Positions 15,138 through 23,259 of a DNA stretch of 29,986 nucleotides are shown in pieces. The stretch is from NCBI GenBank assembly GCA_023406225.1, contig JAEXWS010000014.1, positions 1 to 29,986 of the forward strand, written 5' to 3'. The first letter of the stretch is position 1. The number at the start of each line of letters is the position of its first letter. The stretch is from Bacillota bacterium. GTDB taxonomy: Bacteria; Bacillota; Clostridia; Oscillospirales; Oscillospiraceae. The notes beneath the pieces were generated by a model, which worked only from the letters and a program-made list of their open reading frames with translations, searched no databases and had not been told where the DNA came from. The position numbers and the translations under genes are program-made.

Positions 15138-15165
15138 ATTATACGCATATATTGATATTTGTCAA
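15138..15165 (-). promoter_or_regulatory. Promoter of the XRE/membrane pair
   Basis: Minus strand TTGACA (15165-15160), 16-base spacer, TATAAT (15143-15138). Perfect consensus hexamers, as expected for a promoter held down by a repressor. Confidence 0.88.
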
Positions 15166-15176
15166 TCCCCGTACGC

Positions 15177-15206
15177 AAAACACCCAGCCGTCAGGCCGGG
15201 TGTTTT
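15177..15206. terminator. Terminator downstream of the FUSC-HAD-like gene
   Basis: AAAACACCC (15177-15185) pairs with GGGTGTTTT (15198-15206), extended by GCC/GGC around a GTCA loop. It lies directly after the FUSC-HAD-like stop and just upstream of the XRE promoter. Confidence 0.7.
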
Positions 15207-15209
15207 TCC

Positions 15210-16478
15210 TCACTTCTCCCATATAAAGGGTTCGTATCGCCGCTCAATGGCCCGGACAACCCGGTTTCCACCCGGACCGTGGAGCACTACGTCTCCCTGC
15301 CCGTCCTGACTGCTGAATGTCACGGACTTCACCACGCCCAACTCCGCTTTCAGCTCTTCCAGCATAGCCTGCCGGGACGCATCTTTCTCATAGAGCTTGA
15401 GGTAGTGATACCCCGGATAATCCGTGGAGGGGTAAAACCGGATCTTCACCTGGTCCGCAAGCCCGGACGACCGCAGGGACTCCAGCACCGCCTCTATCCG
15501 CTCCGTGCGGTCCACCGCCATGAGATACAGCACCTCGCCGCCGCCGTAGTGGGACGCGCTAATGTAGTTCCGGTAGGGAGAAGTCCGCAGCGTCTCATAA
15601 ATGGACCGCTCCGCCTCGTTTTGCAAATCTCCGTAATAAATCATCAGGATATTGTCCAGCACGCAGTTCAAAAAACAGTGGACGCCCAGCGCCCCGAACG
15701 TCTCCCGGCACCGGAGCGCCAGATCTGCGGGCAGGGGTCTGGACCGGAGGTACGCCTTCTGCTTCAAATCATACAGCGCCGCGCCGTCCATAACGATGAT
15801 GGGCAAGCGGAACCGCAGGCCTTCCGTAGCCTCCCGCACGGAAGCGGGCGTCCGCATGGTGGCAATGGTAATCAATGCCCCGTCGTCCAGCATCCGGTTC
15901 AGCATTACCCGGCTGTAGGGAGTCATCTCCTCCTCCGCATTCAGCAGTACGCCGTCCACTCCGCAGACGAAAAGAGTGTCTCTCCGTCTGCGCCGGGGCA
16001 GGCGGCAGGCGCTGACGCCCACGCCCACCGCCACGCCCATCAGCGTCTCCGCCGCCCGGCGCCACACGAACAGCCAGGGGTCCAGGTCCGTAATGTGGGT
16101 GACGGTGATGCTGAGAAAAACCACGCAGGAAAAATACGCGGCGTTGGTCATTCCAAGAGCCACCGCCGTCCAAAGCACCGGCACGACCATGAGGGCGATC
16201 AGCACATACCCCGCCAGATCCCCCCGGATATCCAGGAGGGAAACCTCCAGCAAGATCCCCAGCGCGCCGAAGGCAGTACCTACCACCGTTCCGGAAAGCC
16301 GCTGCCGGGCCATTTTCCAAGTCTCTCCCGCATAGGGCTGGATGCATTGGAGCGCCGCGATGGACGTATAGATCCGCATATCCTCCCTGTTGATCGCCAC
16401 GGAGACCAGCAGGCAGATCAGCACCGCCGCCGCGGATTTGACCATCCGCATCCCAATACCGGGAACGGGCCGTTTCAT
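15210..16478 (-). CDS. FUSC/aromatic-acid-exporter-type membrane domain fused to a degenerate HAD-like domain
   Basis: 422 residues from the ATG at 16478 (GGGAG eight bases upstream; the ATG at 16481 is an alternative). Residues ~10-165 hold about six membrane spans with FUSC-type features: RIYTSIAALQCIQPYAGETWKMARQRLSGTVVGTAFG and WRRAAETLMGVAVGVGV. After a basic LPRRRRRD linker, residues ~172-422 resemble a Cof-type HAD phosphatase: VDGVLLNAEEEMTPYS, ITIATMRTPASV, IIVMDGAALYD. In the DxDGT motif the nucleophilic Asp is Gly173 (GVDGV, Asp175 kept) and the Thr is Val. The chain ends at the position of the motif III Lys region, so the motif IV acidic residues are missing. The HAD part is therefore probably non-catalytic, perhaps a ligand sensor for the membrane part. 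Transport substrate unknown. Confidence 0.75.
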   Translation of the reverse strand: MKRPVPGIGMRMVKSAAAVLICLLVSVAINREDMRIYTSIAALQCIQPYAGETWKMARQRLSGTVVGTAFGALGILLEVSLLDIRGDLAGYVLIALMVVPVLWTAVALGMTNAAYFSCVVFLSITVTHITDLDPWLFVWRRAAETLMGVAVGVGVSACRLPRRRRRDTLFVCGVDGVLLNAEEEMTPYSRVMLNRMLDDGALITIATMRTPASVREATEGLRFRLPIIVMDGAALYDLKQKAYLRSRPLPADLALRCRETFGALGVHCFLNCVLDNILMIYYGDLQNEAERSIYETLRTSPYRNYISASHYGGGEVLYLMAVDRTERIEAVLESLRSSGLADQVKIRFYPSTDYPGYHYLKLYEKDASRQAMLEELKAELGVVKSVTFSSQDGQGDVVLHGPGGNRVVRAIERRYEPFIWEK

Positions 16479-16595
16479 CATGCACTCTCCCTTCACATCC
16501 AGTCCGCCGTTTCCCGCCGGACGCTTATTATGGATGTATGACAGCAATCCGCACCGCTCCCACAAGACGAAACGGCGCGCCGCTGGATGGGGTCA

Positions 16596-17159
16596 TTATG
16601 CTTTTACGCTTCCGTCGGCGTTGAATACCGGAAGGGGCGCCAGGAAGCGGATGTCGCCGCGCTTCTGGGCGTCGCCCTCGGCCAGCACGGCCACCCGGCC
16701 CGTGACGGTCCCCCCCGCCATCTCCACCAGCGCCTCCATGGCGTGCAGGGACCCGCCGGTGGAGATCACATCGTCCATCAGCAGGATGCGCTTGCCCCGG
16801 ATAAGGTCCGCGTCGTCCCGGCCCAGGTACAGCCGCTGCACCCCGGCGGTGGTAATGGAGCGGTCCTCCACATGGATGGGGTCGGGCATGTAGGCCTTGG
16901 GACCCTTCCGGGCGATGAAATACTTGGATGCGCCGGATTGGCGCGCCATTTCATGGATCAGAGGGATGCTCTTGGCCTCGGCGGTGAGCATGTAATCATA
17001 CTCCCCCGCGGAGACCAGCTTCAAAAGCTCCCGCGCGCAGGCCACGGTCAGCTCCGCGTCTCCAAATACGATAAAGGCTCCGATGTACAGCTCGTCGGTG
17101 ATCTTGCAGATTGGCAGCTCCCGCTGCAATCCAGCCACTTGGATCGGATAGGTGTGCAT
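16596..17159 (-). CDS. Purine-type phosphoribosyltransferase
   Basis: 187 residues from the ATG at 17159 (GGGAGG upstream). The PRPP-binding loop is RILLMDDVISTGGSLHAM, the adenine/xanthine/orotate PRTase signature; TAEAKSIPLIHEMARQSG and KYFIARKGPKAYMPDP match the adenine phosphoribosyltransferase-like branch. It probably joins a purine base to PRPP in the cytoplasm; the exact base is not clear from sequence. It fits the purine genes elsewhere in the window. It has its own promoter and is followed, 117 bases downstream in the same direction, by the FUSC-HAD-like gene; no terminator is seen between them, so read-through is possible. Confidence 0.82.
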   Translation of the reverse strand: MHTYPIQVAGLQRELPICKITDELYIGAFIVFGDAELTVACARELLKLVSAGEYDYMLTAEAKSIPLIHEMARQSGASKYFIARKGPKAYMPDPIHVEDRSITTAGVQRLYLGRDDADLIRGKRILLMDDVISTGGSLHAMEALVEMAGGTVTGRVAVLAEGDAQKRGDIRFLAPLPVFNADGSVKA

Positions 17160-17221
17160 ATGATTGCCTCCCTCAAAAAATACCTTGAAAGCGAGGCGCC
17201 GACTGAAATGCGCCGTTAAAT

Positions 17222-17249
17222 ATTATACAGGGTCTGGCCGCAAAGTCAA
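17222..17249 (-). promoter_or_regulatory. Promoter of the phosphoribosyltransferase gene
   Basis: Minus strand TTGACT (17249-17244), 16-base spacer, TATAAT (17227-17222); leader of ~55 bases. No purine riboswitch core is visible in the leader. Confidence 0.8.
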
Positions 17250-17321
17250 GAAGGCGCGTCCCACGTCCCTGTTGCAGATAAGTGTTGATGGATAAAACTC
17301 CGTCGGTTTCACCAAACAGCC

Positions 17322-17350
17322 TTGAGAAGAACAGTTCCATATGATAAAAT
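17322..17350 (+). promoter_or_regulatory. Promoter of the alpha/beta hydrolase gene
   Basis: TTGAGA (17322-17327), 17-base spacer, TAAAAT (17345-17350), just inside the left inverted repeat. The leader of ~70 bases contains AAGCAG/CTGCTT inverted words. Confidence 0.6.
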
Positions 17351-17426
17351 ATAAAAAAGCAGGTCGTATGAGACGGAGAAGGCTCGCTCTGCTGCTTCTA
17401 TAAAACGGATAGGGGGTGCAGCAGAA

Positions 17427-18338
17427 ATGTGTATAGATGAACAATTCCATGTGAACCTGAATGGCGTACCGCAGTTTGTTTCCATATGTGCGGAAAAAGA
17501 AAACGCCCCTTTGCTGGTCTATTTACATGGCGGTCCCGGCGATGCCGCGCTCCCCTTGGTGATGAAGTACAACAAAATCCTGGCACAGCGGTTTACGCTT
17601 GTAGTATGGGAGCAGCGCGGCGCGGGAAAGTCCTATTACAAATTTGAAGGGCCCATCACGATCAACGTTTTTCTTAATGACCTCCACGCCCTTGTGGATC
17701 GCCTTCTGTCCCGATTTCATCAAAGCGCGTTGTATTTGATAGGTCATTCATGGGGGAGCATTCTGGGGCTGCGCTTTGTCGAGGCATATCCGGAATTGGT
17801 GCGCGCCTATATTGGCTGCGGGCAAGTCGTCAATATGAGAAAATCAAGCAAAGCGGCCTATGAGTATGCGCTGGCACACGCCGACAAAAAGAGTTTGGAA
17901 AAACTGAGGGGGATCGACTGTTCTTATGAAGCGGACAGTTGGCTGAACGACCTGCTCTTTGTCACAAGGCAGGTCGTCAAACACAAGGGGTCCCTCTATG
18001 GAAAGACAAATTATCGTAATCTGGTTGTTCCCTTTTTGTTCTCCCGGTATTACACCCTTCCCGATTTGATTCGGCGTCAAAAAGGCAGTCTGCAAGCCAT
18101 TCAATATTTGTGGCGGGAGATCATGCAAACAGATTTTGAAGCCCAAACACAATATGGCGCTCCAATCATCTTGATCGAAGGCAGATATGACAAACATGTG
18201 TCCTCTGCTCTGGCGAAGGAATACTATGACCGGATCGAGACGGAAAAACAGTTTTATTGGTTTGAAAAATCCTGTCATTTTCCCCAGTGGAGCGAAAGCG
18301 AGCGGTTTAATAAGCTCCTGTTTGAGATACTTGGATAG
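17427..18338 (+). CDS. Alpha/beta hydrolase (proline iminopeptidase-like)
   Basis: 303 residues; the ATG is preceded by GGGGGTG about 11 bases upstream. Complete alpha/beta-hydrolase catalytic set: oxyanion-hole HGGPGDAA, WEQRGAGKS, nucleophile elbow GHSWGS, acid in IEGRYDKHV and the C-terminal catalytic His in KSCHFPQWSE. HGGPG plus WEQRGAGKS is the proline iminopeptidase/tricorn-factor type signature, so aminopeptidase, esterase or lactonase activity is plausible; there is no signal peptide. Codon use and GC differ from neighbours (more A/T at third positions), and the gene sits between inverted repeats, so it was probably acquired horizontally. Confidence 0.85.
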   Translation: MCIDEQFHVNLNGVPQFVSICAEKENAPLLVYLHGGPGDAALPLVMKYNKILAQRFTLVVWEQRGAGKSYYKFEGPITINVFLNDLHALVDRLLSRFHQSALYLIGHSWGSILGLRFVEAYPELVRAYIGCGQVVNMRKSSKAAYEYALAHADKKSLEKLRGIDCSYEADSWLNDLLFVTRQVVKHKGSLYGKTNYRNLVVPFLFSRYYTLPDLIRRQKGSLQAIQYLWREIMQTDFEAQTQYGAPIILIEGRYDKHVSSALAKEYYDRIETEKQFYWFEKSCHFPQWSESERFNKLLFEILG

Positions 18339-18392
18339 CGGAAAACAAAAATTTTACAGTGCGCGCTATCGGATCAAGGCGATTCAAATTGG

Positions 18393-18427
18393 AAAATCCC
18401 TACACTGAAGAAGTGTAGGGATTTTTT
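18393..18427 (+). terminator. Terminator of the alpha/beta hydrolase gene
   Basis: Perfect 14-bp stem (18393-18406 with 18412-18425), GAAGA loop, and a T6 run (18422-18427). It abuts the inner block of the right inverted repeat. Confidence 0.88.
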
Positions 18428-18607
18428 GGCTGTTGCGATGAAAACCAGTCTGCCACGCCTAAAAGCAACACTTATCTACAACAGGGACCGTCCCCCATCC
18501 CCGGCAAAAATCTTTCCGCCGGGCGGCGCTTGTCAATCTGCACAAATATACGGCCGCTTTTTCTTCATCATCAAAAAAAAGATTGGCCCATATGCGGAAA
18601 TAGAAGC

Positions 18608-18636
18608 TTGTGCATTTGGTTGAGAAATGCTAAACT
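18608..18636 (+). promoter_or_regulatory. Promoter of gdhA
   Basis: TTGTGC (18608-18613), 17-base spacer, TAAACT (18631-18636), leader of ~67 bases. The remaining intergenic DNA 18489-18607 is moderately AT-rich and shows no gene. Confidence 0.6.
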
Positions 18637-18709
18637 AAGGCTAGTCAAGATCCCAGTTTTTTGGGCATGTTAAACAAATAACAGGTGGATTTGAGGAGGC
18701 AGTCACATT

Positions 18710-20059
18710 ATGAATGCATATCTTGCCAGTGTCATCGAAAACGTCAAGAAGAAGCACGGGAACGAGCCTGAATTCGTACAGACCGTGGAAGAGGTTTTTT
18801 CCTCCCTGGAGCCTGTGATCGAAAAGCATCCGGAGTATGAGAAGGTCGATCTGCTCAACCGGATGGTGGAGCCGGAGCGGATGTTCACCTTCCGTGTCTG
18901 CTGGATGGCGGACGACGGCAACTGGCACACAAACACCGGCTGGCGCTGCCAGTTCAACGGCGCCATCGGGCCCTACAAGGGCGGCTTGCGCTTCCAGCCC
19001 AACGTGTACGAGGGCATCATCAAATTCCTGGGCTTTGAGCAGACCTTCAAGAACAGCCTGACCGGCCTTCCCATCGGCGGCGGCAAGGGCGGCGCGGACT
19101 TCGATCCCACCGGCAAGTCCGATGCGGAGATCATGCGCTTCTGCCAGAGCTACATGCAGGCTCTGTACCGCTACATCGGGCCGGACATCGACGTGCCCGC
19201 CGGCGACATGGGCGTGGGCGGCCGCGAGATCGGCTACCTCTTCGGCGAGTACCGCCGGCTGAAGGGCGCCTGGGAGAACGGCGTGCTCACCGGCAAGGAC
19301 TTCGCCTCCGGCGGCAGCCGCATCCGTCCCGAGGCCACGGGCTTCGGCGCGGTGTATTATCTGGAGAACGTGCTCAAGCACTTCGGCGAGAGCATGGAGG
19401 GCAAGACCATCGCCGCGGCCGGCTTCGGCAACGTGTGCTGGGGCATCTGCATCAAGGCGGCGGAGCTGGGCGCGAAGGTCGTGACCCTCTCCGGTCCCGA
19501 CGGCTACATCTACGATCCCGACGGCGTGACCACCCAGGAGAAGATCGACTATCTGGTGGAGATGCGCCTCTCCGGCCGGAACAAGGTGAAGGACTATGCC
19601 GATAAGTTCGGCGTGGAGTTCCACCCCGGCGAGAAGCCCTGGGGCGTGAAGGTGGACATCGTGATGCCGTCCGCCATGCAGAACGACGTGCACATGGAGC
19701 AGGCCAAGCAGATCGCAGCCAACGGCGTGAAGTATTACATCGAGGTCGCCAACATGCCCACCACCAACGACGCGCTGAAGTTCCTGATGGAGCAGCCGGG
19801 CATGGTGGTCGCCCCCTCCAAGGCCGTGAACGCCGGCGGCGTGGCCACCTCCGCCCTGGAGATGAGCCAGAACAGCGAGCGTCTGGTGTGGTCTGCGGAA
19901 GAGGTCGACAAGCAGCTCCATCAGATCATGAACACCATCTACACCATGAGCGTGGAGGCCGCCGAGAAGTACGGCCTTGGCTACAACCTGGTGGCCGGCG
20001 CCAACATCGCGGGCTTCCAGCGCGTGGCAGACGCCATGATGGCCCAGGGCGTGTTCTAA
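18710..20059 (+). CDS. gdhA: Glutamate dehydrogenase, hexameric (probably NADP-type)
   Basis: 449 residues, the length of bacterial class I hexameric enzymes; GAGGAGG lies 11 bases before the ATG. Signatures: GAIGPYKGGLRFQPNV, catalytic-region LPIGGGKGGADFDP (Lys126), the catalytic Asp in DVPAGDMGVGGREIGY, and the Rossmann segment TIAAAGFGNVCWG. PEATGFGAVYY and NAGGVATSALEMSQNS are typical. It interconverts 2-oxoglutarate plus ammonia with glutamate; the likely cofactor is NADP(H), judged by family resemblance only. With isocitrate dehydrogenase it links citrate carbon to glutamate, and it could capture ammonia released by the deaminases here. It stands alone with its own promoter and terminator. 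Confidence 0.96.
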   Translation: MNAYLASVIENVKKKHGNEPEFVQTVEEVFSSLEPVIEKHPEYEKVDLLNRMVEPERMFTFRVCWMADDGNWHTNTGWRCQFNGAIGPYKGGLRFQPNVYEGIIKFLGFEQTFKNSLTGLPIGGGKGGADFDPTGKSDAEIMRFCQSYMQALYRYIGPDIDVPAGDMGVGGREIGYLFGEYRRLKGAWENGVLTGKDFASGGSRIRPEATGFGAVYYLENVLKHFGESMEGKTIAAAGFGNVCWGICIKAAELGAKVVTLSGPDGYIYDPDGVTTQEKIDYLVEMRLSGRNKVKDYADKFGVEFHPGEKPWGVKVDIVMPSAMQNDVHMEQAKQIAANGVKYYIEVANMPTTNDALKFLMEQPGMVVAPSKAVNAGGVATSALEMSQNSERLVWSAEEVDKQLHQIMNTIYTMSVEAAEKYGLGYNLVAGANIAGFQRVADAMMAQGVF

Positions 20060-20082
20060 GTCTTACAGGCAACTGAAAAAGG

Positions 20083-20112
20083 CCTCCGCCGGTCACCCGG
20101 CGGAGGTCTTTT
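20083..20112. terminator. Terminator of gdhA, overlapping the 3' end of the YkvI-like gene
   Basis: Perfect 10-bp core stem (20083-20092 with 20097-20106), TCAC loop, extended by weaker A/T pairing and ending CTTTTG. The stop of the convergent YkvI-like gene falls in its loop. Confidence 0.75.
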
Positions 20113-21184
20113 GATCCTTCCGCAGTCCGTACGGGCGGGCGTCTCCGGCCCGCCGGCCCCGGACCCATACGCAAAGCAGCAGGAAGATCCCCACGTATCC
20201 CGTGGCGGGATACACCGTGCCCACCAGCGCCTCAAAGGGCAGCACGCTGCATCCCAGCCCCGCCAGCACGGCGGCCGCCGCCGCCAGCCGGTACCGCCCG
20301 GAGCCGTCCGGCCCCGCCTTCCGGCAGATCATCCAAAGCTGGGGGACCGCGGTGGAATAGACGCCCAGCAGCACCACGCCCGTAAACAGGCTCGCCAGCT
20401 GGGGACGCAGCCGCTCCGCCAGCACCAGCGTCGGAATGGGCCTGCCGCTCACCGCCTCCAGATTCACCAGCAGCGCCGTGCTCATCACCATCACCGCCAG
20501 CATCAAAAAAAAGCCGCCCAGCGCCCCGCCCCAGGCTCCCGCCCTCCGGCTGCGGCCCGTTCCGCCCAGCCGGGTCAGAAACGGGATGCACAGCGGCGCC
20601 ATAAAAGCCGCGTACAGCACGCCGGAGAGCGCCCAATGCCCGCAGGACCGGGGCACGGATACCGCCCCCGTGGCCCCCGTTCCCTGGACGATCCCCCCCA
20701 CGCCGATGAGGAGCGTGAACACGATGACGGCGGGCCCGATGGCGCCCAGGATGTCCACCAGCCCCTCCAGCCCCAGCAGGACCGTCAGCAGGCAGACGGC
20801 GGACATGGCCGCCCGGCCCACCCAGTCCGGAAGCCCGCACTGCTGTTCCAGCGCCGCCCCGGCCCCAGCCACCATGATCACATAGCTTCCAAAGCACACG
20901 CAGGCCACGAAGCCGTTCATCACCCGTCCCAGCCGCCTGCCGCAGTAGCACGCCCAAATCTCCGCGTCCGTCCGCCCGGAAAGCGCCCGGCCCCGTCCCA
21001 TCAGCGACGCGCCCATCCAGATATAAAGCGCCATGGCGATCCCCGCCGCCCACAGCCCCCGGCGGCCAAACGCCGTGAAAAACTGCAAGATCTCCTGGCC
21101 TGTCGCGTATCCGGACCCAATGCAAAACGCGGTGTACGCTCCGCCCAGCCGGAGCACGTCCCGCCAAAATCCCCGTCCGCCCAT
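20093..21184 (-). CDS. YkvI-family membrane transporter-like protein
   Basis: 363 residues from the ATG at 21184 (GGGGGAGG upstream); an earlier in-frame start at 21238 has no site. About ten membrane spans. The N-terminal GAYTAFCIGSGYATGQEILQFFTAFG matches the YkvI family, which belongs to the amino-acid/polyamine/organocation-type 5+5 transporter fold. Later spans include VIVFTLLIGVGGIVQG, GVLYAAFMAPLCIPFLTRLG and FTGVVLLGVYSTAVPQLWMI. The substrate is unknown; an amino acid or sodium-coupled small solute is a guess from the fold. The C-terminal tail (VRGRRAGDARPYGLRKDQKT) is basic and cytoplasmic-looking. Confidence 0.82.
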   Translation of the reverse strand: MGGRGFWRDVLRLGGAYTAFCIGSGYATGQEILQFFTAFGRRGLWAAGIAMALYIWMGASLMGRGRALSGRTDAEIWACYCGRRLGRVMNGFVACVCFGSYVIMVAGAGAALEQQCGLPDWVGRAAMSAVCLLTVLLGLEGLVDILGAIGPAVIVFTLLIGVGGIVQGTGATGAVSVPRSCGHWALSGVLYAAFMAPLCIPFLTRLGGTGRSRRAGAWGGALGGFFLMLAVMVMSTALLVNLEAVSGRPIPTLVLAERLRPQLASLFTGVVLLGVYSTAVPQLWMICRKAGPDGSGRYRLAAAAAVLAGLGCSVLPFEALVGTVYPATGYVGIFLLLCVWVRGRRAGDARPYGLRKDQKTSAG

Positions 21185-21239
21185 CGTCCTCCCCCTCTCA
21201 CAGGGAAGGATATGCCGTCCCTCCGCCGGACAGACCAAA

Positions 21240-21516
21240 GGCGGCGTTCCGTTTTCGGAACGCCGCCTCAGCTTGTCGAAAAATCTGTATTTCAGGAATA
21301 CCTTGCTGTCTGCGGCGGGGGAGCGCGAGGGGGCGGCAGCCCGCCCCGCATGGGATCAAATGCCCCGAAAAGCCTGCGCCGGCAGGCGTTCGGCGAGCAA
21401 AACGAGGACTTTTCCGGGGCTTTGCCCCGGGAAAGTAACGGCATTTTCAGGCTGTCGGGAAAGTCCGAAGGACTTTCCCGACAGCTTGAAGCGGCGTTCC
21501 GTTTTCGGAACGCCGC
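21240..21516. repeat. Multi-hairpin intergenic element with duplicated end hairpins
   Basis: The gap between the YkvI-like gene and pckA is almost wholly foldable. Hairpins: 21240-21267 (12-bp stem, TTTT loop), 21372-21387 (6-bp), 21411-21434 (about 10-bp with one bulge), 21452-21484 (perfect 15-bp, GAA loop) and 21491-21516 (11-bp, TTTT loop). The first and last are the same hairpin, sharing 27 identical bases. Their flanks, TCAGCTTGTCG and the complement of CGACAGCTTGAAG, are inverted relatives, so the whole has repeat-like ends. The 15-bp and last hairpins can terminate pckA. It is probably an interspersed repeat of this genome, but copies elsewhere cannot be seen here. Confidence 0.55.
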
Positions 21517-21525
21517 CTTCGTTTT

Positions 21526-23214
21526 TTACAGGGTGTTCGCCTGCTCCACCACCCGGCGGATGGCCTCCGCCGCGTCCCGGGGCAGCTTGTTGAAGCCGCC
21601 CTCGGCTTCGTCCAGCCGCTCCACATAATGGAGGCGGTCCGTCATCCGGGCCTTGAGCTGGGCCACATATCCGGGGTCGCCCAGATCGGGCGTGAAGCCC
21701 TCCCACTCAAAGATCTCGATGTCCGAGAAGGGCCCCCAGGGCTTGAACGCCGCGCGGCCCTCCACCACGGCCTCCAAAATGCCGAGGGTGTCCTCCTTCC
21801 GCACCTTTTTGCCCATGAAGTCGCCGGTGTTGATGATATAGCAGGCCACGTTCTTCTCCGCCACCAGCTTTTTGAACTTCTCATAGTCGTTCGCCAGCGG
21901 ATAGGTGCGGAAGGGATTGGCATAGGGCTCCACCACCAGGGCGTCGGGGTCCACGCCCGCCTTCAGCCGCTCGGCGGAGCTGCGCTTCGTGGCCAGCGTC
22001 GCGCCCATGACGGAGGCCAGGGACGCGCCCTTGAGCCGCACGATGGGCGGGATGGTGGGGTCCTTCATGATCCAGAAGATGGCGCTGACGGGCGCATCGA
22101 TCCGGTCCACCCGGTTGGGGGACCAGAGCTTGGACTTGATGGCCCGGCCGTTGCCGTTGCGCACATCCTCGGTGACGCAGACGATCTTCCCGTCCTCGTC
22201 CAGAGTTGCGGAGCAGTTCTGGACCGTCAGGAGGTACTTGTTGTCCTCCGCGGGCACGGGATAGTCCGAGGTCTTGTCGAAATAGGTGGGCTCCAGGGCG
22301 ATGGACGCGCAGGTATCCGTGTTGATGATGAACGCATCATCATGGAGGACCTGGATGGCGGGGTATTTTCCGCCGTGCCTGGCATGGGTGAGGGTGGATT
22401 TGCCGGAGCCGCTGAGGCCGAACACCGCCGCCACGTACTTTTCGCCGCCGGGGAGGGTGTATTCCTTCTGCCCGCCGTGGCAGGAGGCGTAGCCGTTCCG
22501 GTTGGCGATGGCCCAGGCCAGGGTCAGCGTGCCCTTCTTGTGCTCCCCGAAATAGCGCATGCCCAGGATGGCCGCGCAGTTGGTGTCCGTGTTGAAATAG
22601 CACAGGCACTTGGGATCGCACACGTCCTCCATCCCCGGCGCGCCGGTCCACTGGGGGTCGGAGAAGATATAGATATCCGGTTCGCTCCCGCCGCCCACGG
22701 GCAGGGAGCGCTTGTACATCCTGGTATACTCGTCGGAGAGGTACTGGAAGTTCAGCATCCAGTTGTACAGCAGGTTTTCCTCCCCCTCCGGCAAAAGCAG
22801 GTGGGCCTTCACCATAAACTCCTCGTCCAGGCCGATATAGACCTCCGCGTGGTACAGGGTCTTCCAGCGGGAATCGTACACCGCGTCCATGACGATCTTA
22901 TCCAGCTTTTCGCAGTTGACGCCCTCCTTCCCGGCGATGCGCCGGGCGGCGGCATAGCGGCCGGTAATGGAGCCGTCGTTGAACAGCAGCACCTTCGCGT
23001 CCGGCTCCAGGCCGAACTCCTCCCCCCGGTAAACGGGCATGTCGGTGACCACGGTGCCCGGGGAGTTTTTCGCCATTTCATAGGCCTCCCGCAGGGAGTT
23101 GACCTTCACCACGTTGTTTCCGTAGAACGGGGCCTCGATGATGGAGCGGGTCCTGGCGAAGCCGGCCTTGCCGGGGCCGATCTCCGCTCTGGGGTAATAG
23201 GCTTTCGTGGACAT
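21526..23214 (-). CDS. pckA: Phosphoenolpyruvate carboxykinase (ATP)
   Basis: 562 residues from the ATG at 23214, with AGGAGG nine bases upstream; an in-frame start at 23289 would lie before the promoter. ATP-dependent PEPCK interconverts oxaloacetate plus ATP with PEP, CO2 and ADP. Visible: the P-loop GLSGSGKSTL (Lys272), metal-binding HDDAFIINTD, the VTEDVRNGNGR segment, and RLKGASLASVMGATLATKRSS. In anaerobic gut bacteria the enzyme often runs toward oxaloacetate. It is slightly longer than the ~530-540-residue classical enzyme. It is monocistronic with an unusual repeat-rich promoter region. Confidence 0.94.
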   Translation of the reverse strand: MSTKAYYPRAEIGPGKAGFARTRSIIEAPFYGNNVVKVNSLREAYEMAKNSPGTVVTDMPVYRGEEFGLEPDAKVLLFNDGSITGRYAAARRIAGKEGVNCEKLDKIVMDAVYDSRWKTLYHAEVYIGLDEEFMVKAHLLLPEGEENLLYNWMLNFQYLSDEYTRMYKRSLPVGGGSEPDIYIFSDPQWTGAPGMEDVCDPKCLCYFNTDTNCAAILGMRYFGEHKKGTLTLAWAIANRNGYASCHGGQKEYTLPGGEKYVAAVFGLSGSGKSTLTHARHGGKYPAIQVLHDDAFIINTDTCASIALEPTYFDKTSDYPVPAEDNKYLLTVQNCSATLDEDGKIVCVTEDVRNGNGRAIKSKLWSPNRVDRIDAPVSAIFWIMKDPTIPPIVRLKGASLASVMGATLATKRSSAERLKAGVDPDALVVEPYANPFRTYPLANDYEKFKKLVAEKNVACYIINTGDFMGKKVRKEDTLGILEAVVEGRAAFKPWGPFSDIEIFEWEGFTPDLGDPGYVAQLKARMTDRLHYVERLDEAEGGFNKLPRDAAEAIRRVVEQANTL

Positions 23215-23259
23215 GGAAACGTTCCTCCTGTCAAAAGTAAAAACGCCGGACCGGATATT

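Larger units (their letters stand above)
17265..18488. mobile_element. Inverted-repeat-bounded cassette carrying an alpha/beta hydrolase
   Basis: The left end, 17265-17287 (begins GTCCCTGTTG, ends AGATAAGTGTTG), and the right end, 18466-18488, are inverted copies matching at 22 of 23 positions. After a diverged stretch a second block matches: 17305-17321 (GGTTTCACCAAACAGCC) and the complement of 18428-18446. The inside is clearly more AT-rich than the chromosome around it and holds one gene with its own promoter and terminator, but no transposase. This is the structure of a non-autonomous transposable unit or a decayed insertion. No clear target-site duplication is seen, so mobility is inferred. 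Confidence 0.55.

Noticed and set aside
18530..18545. Possible Rex site (TTGT-N8-ACAA) upstream of gdhA
   Set aside because: Rex sites are 18 bases with TTGT-N10-ACAA; this is two bases short and the inner positions do not fit.
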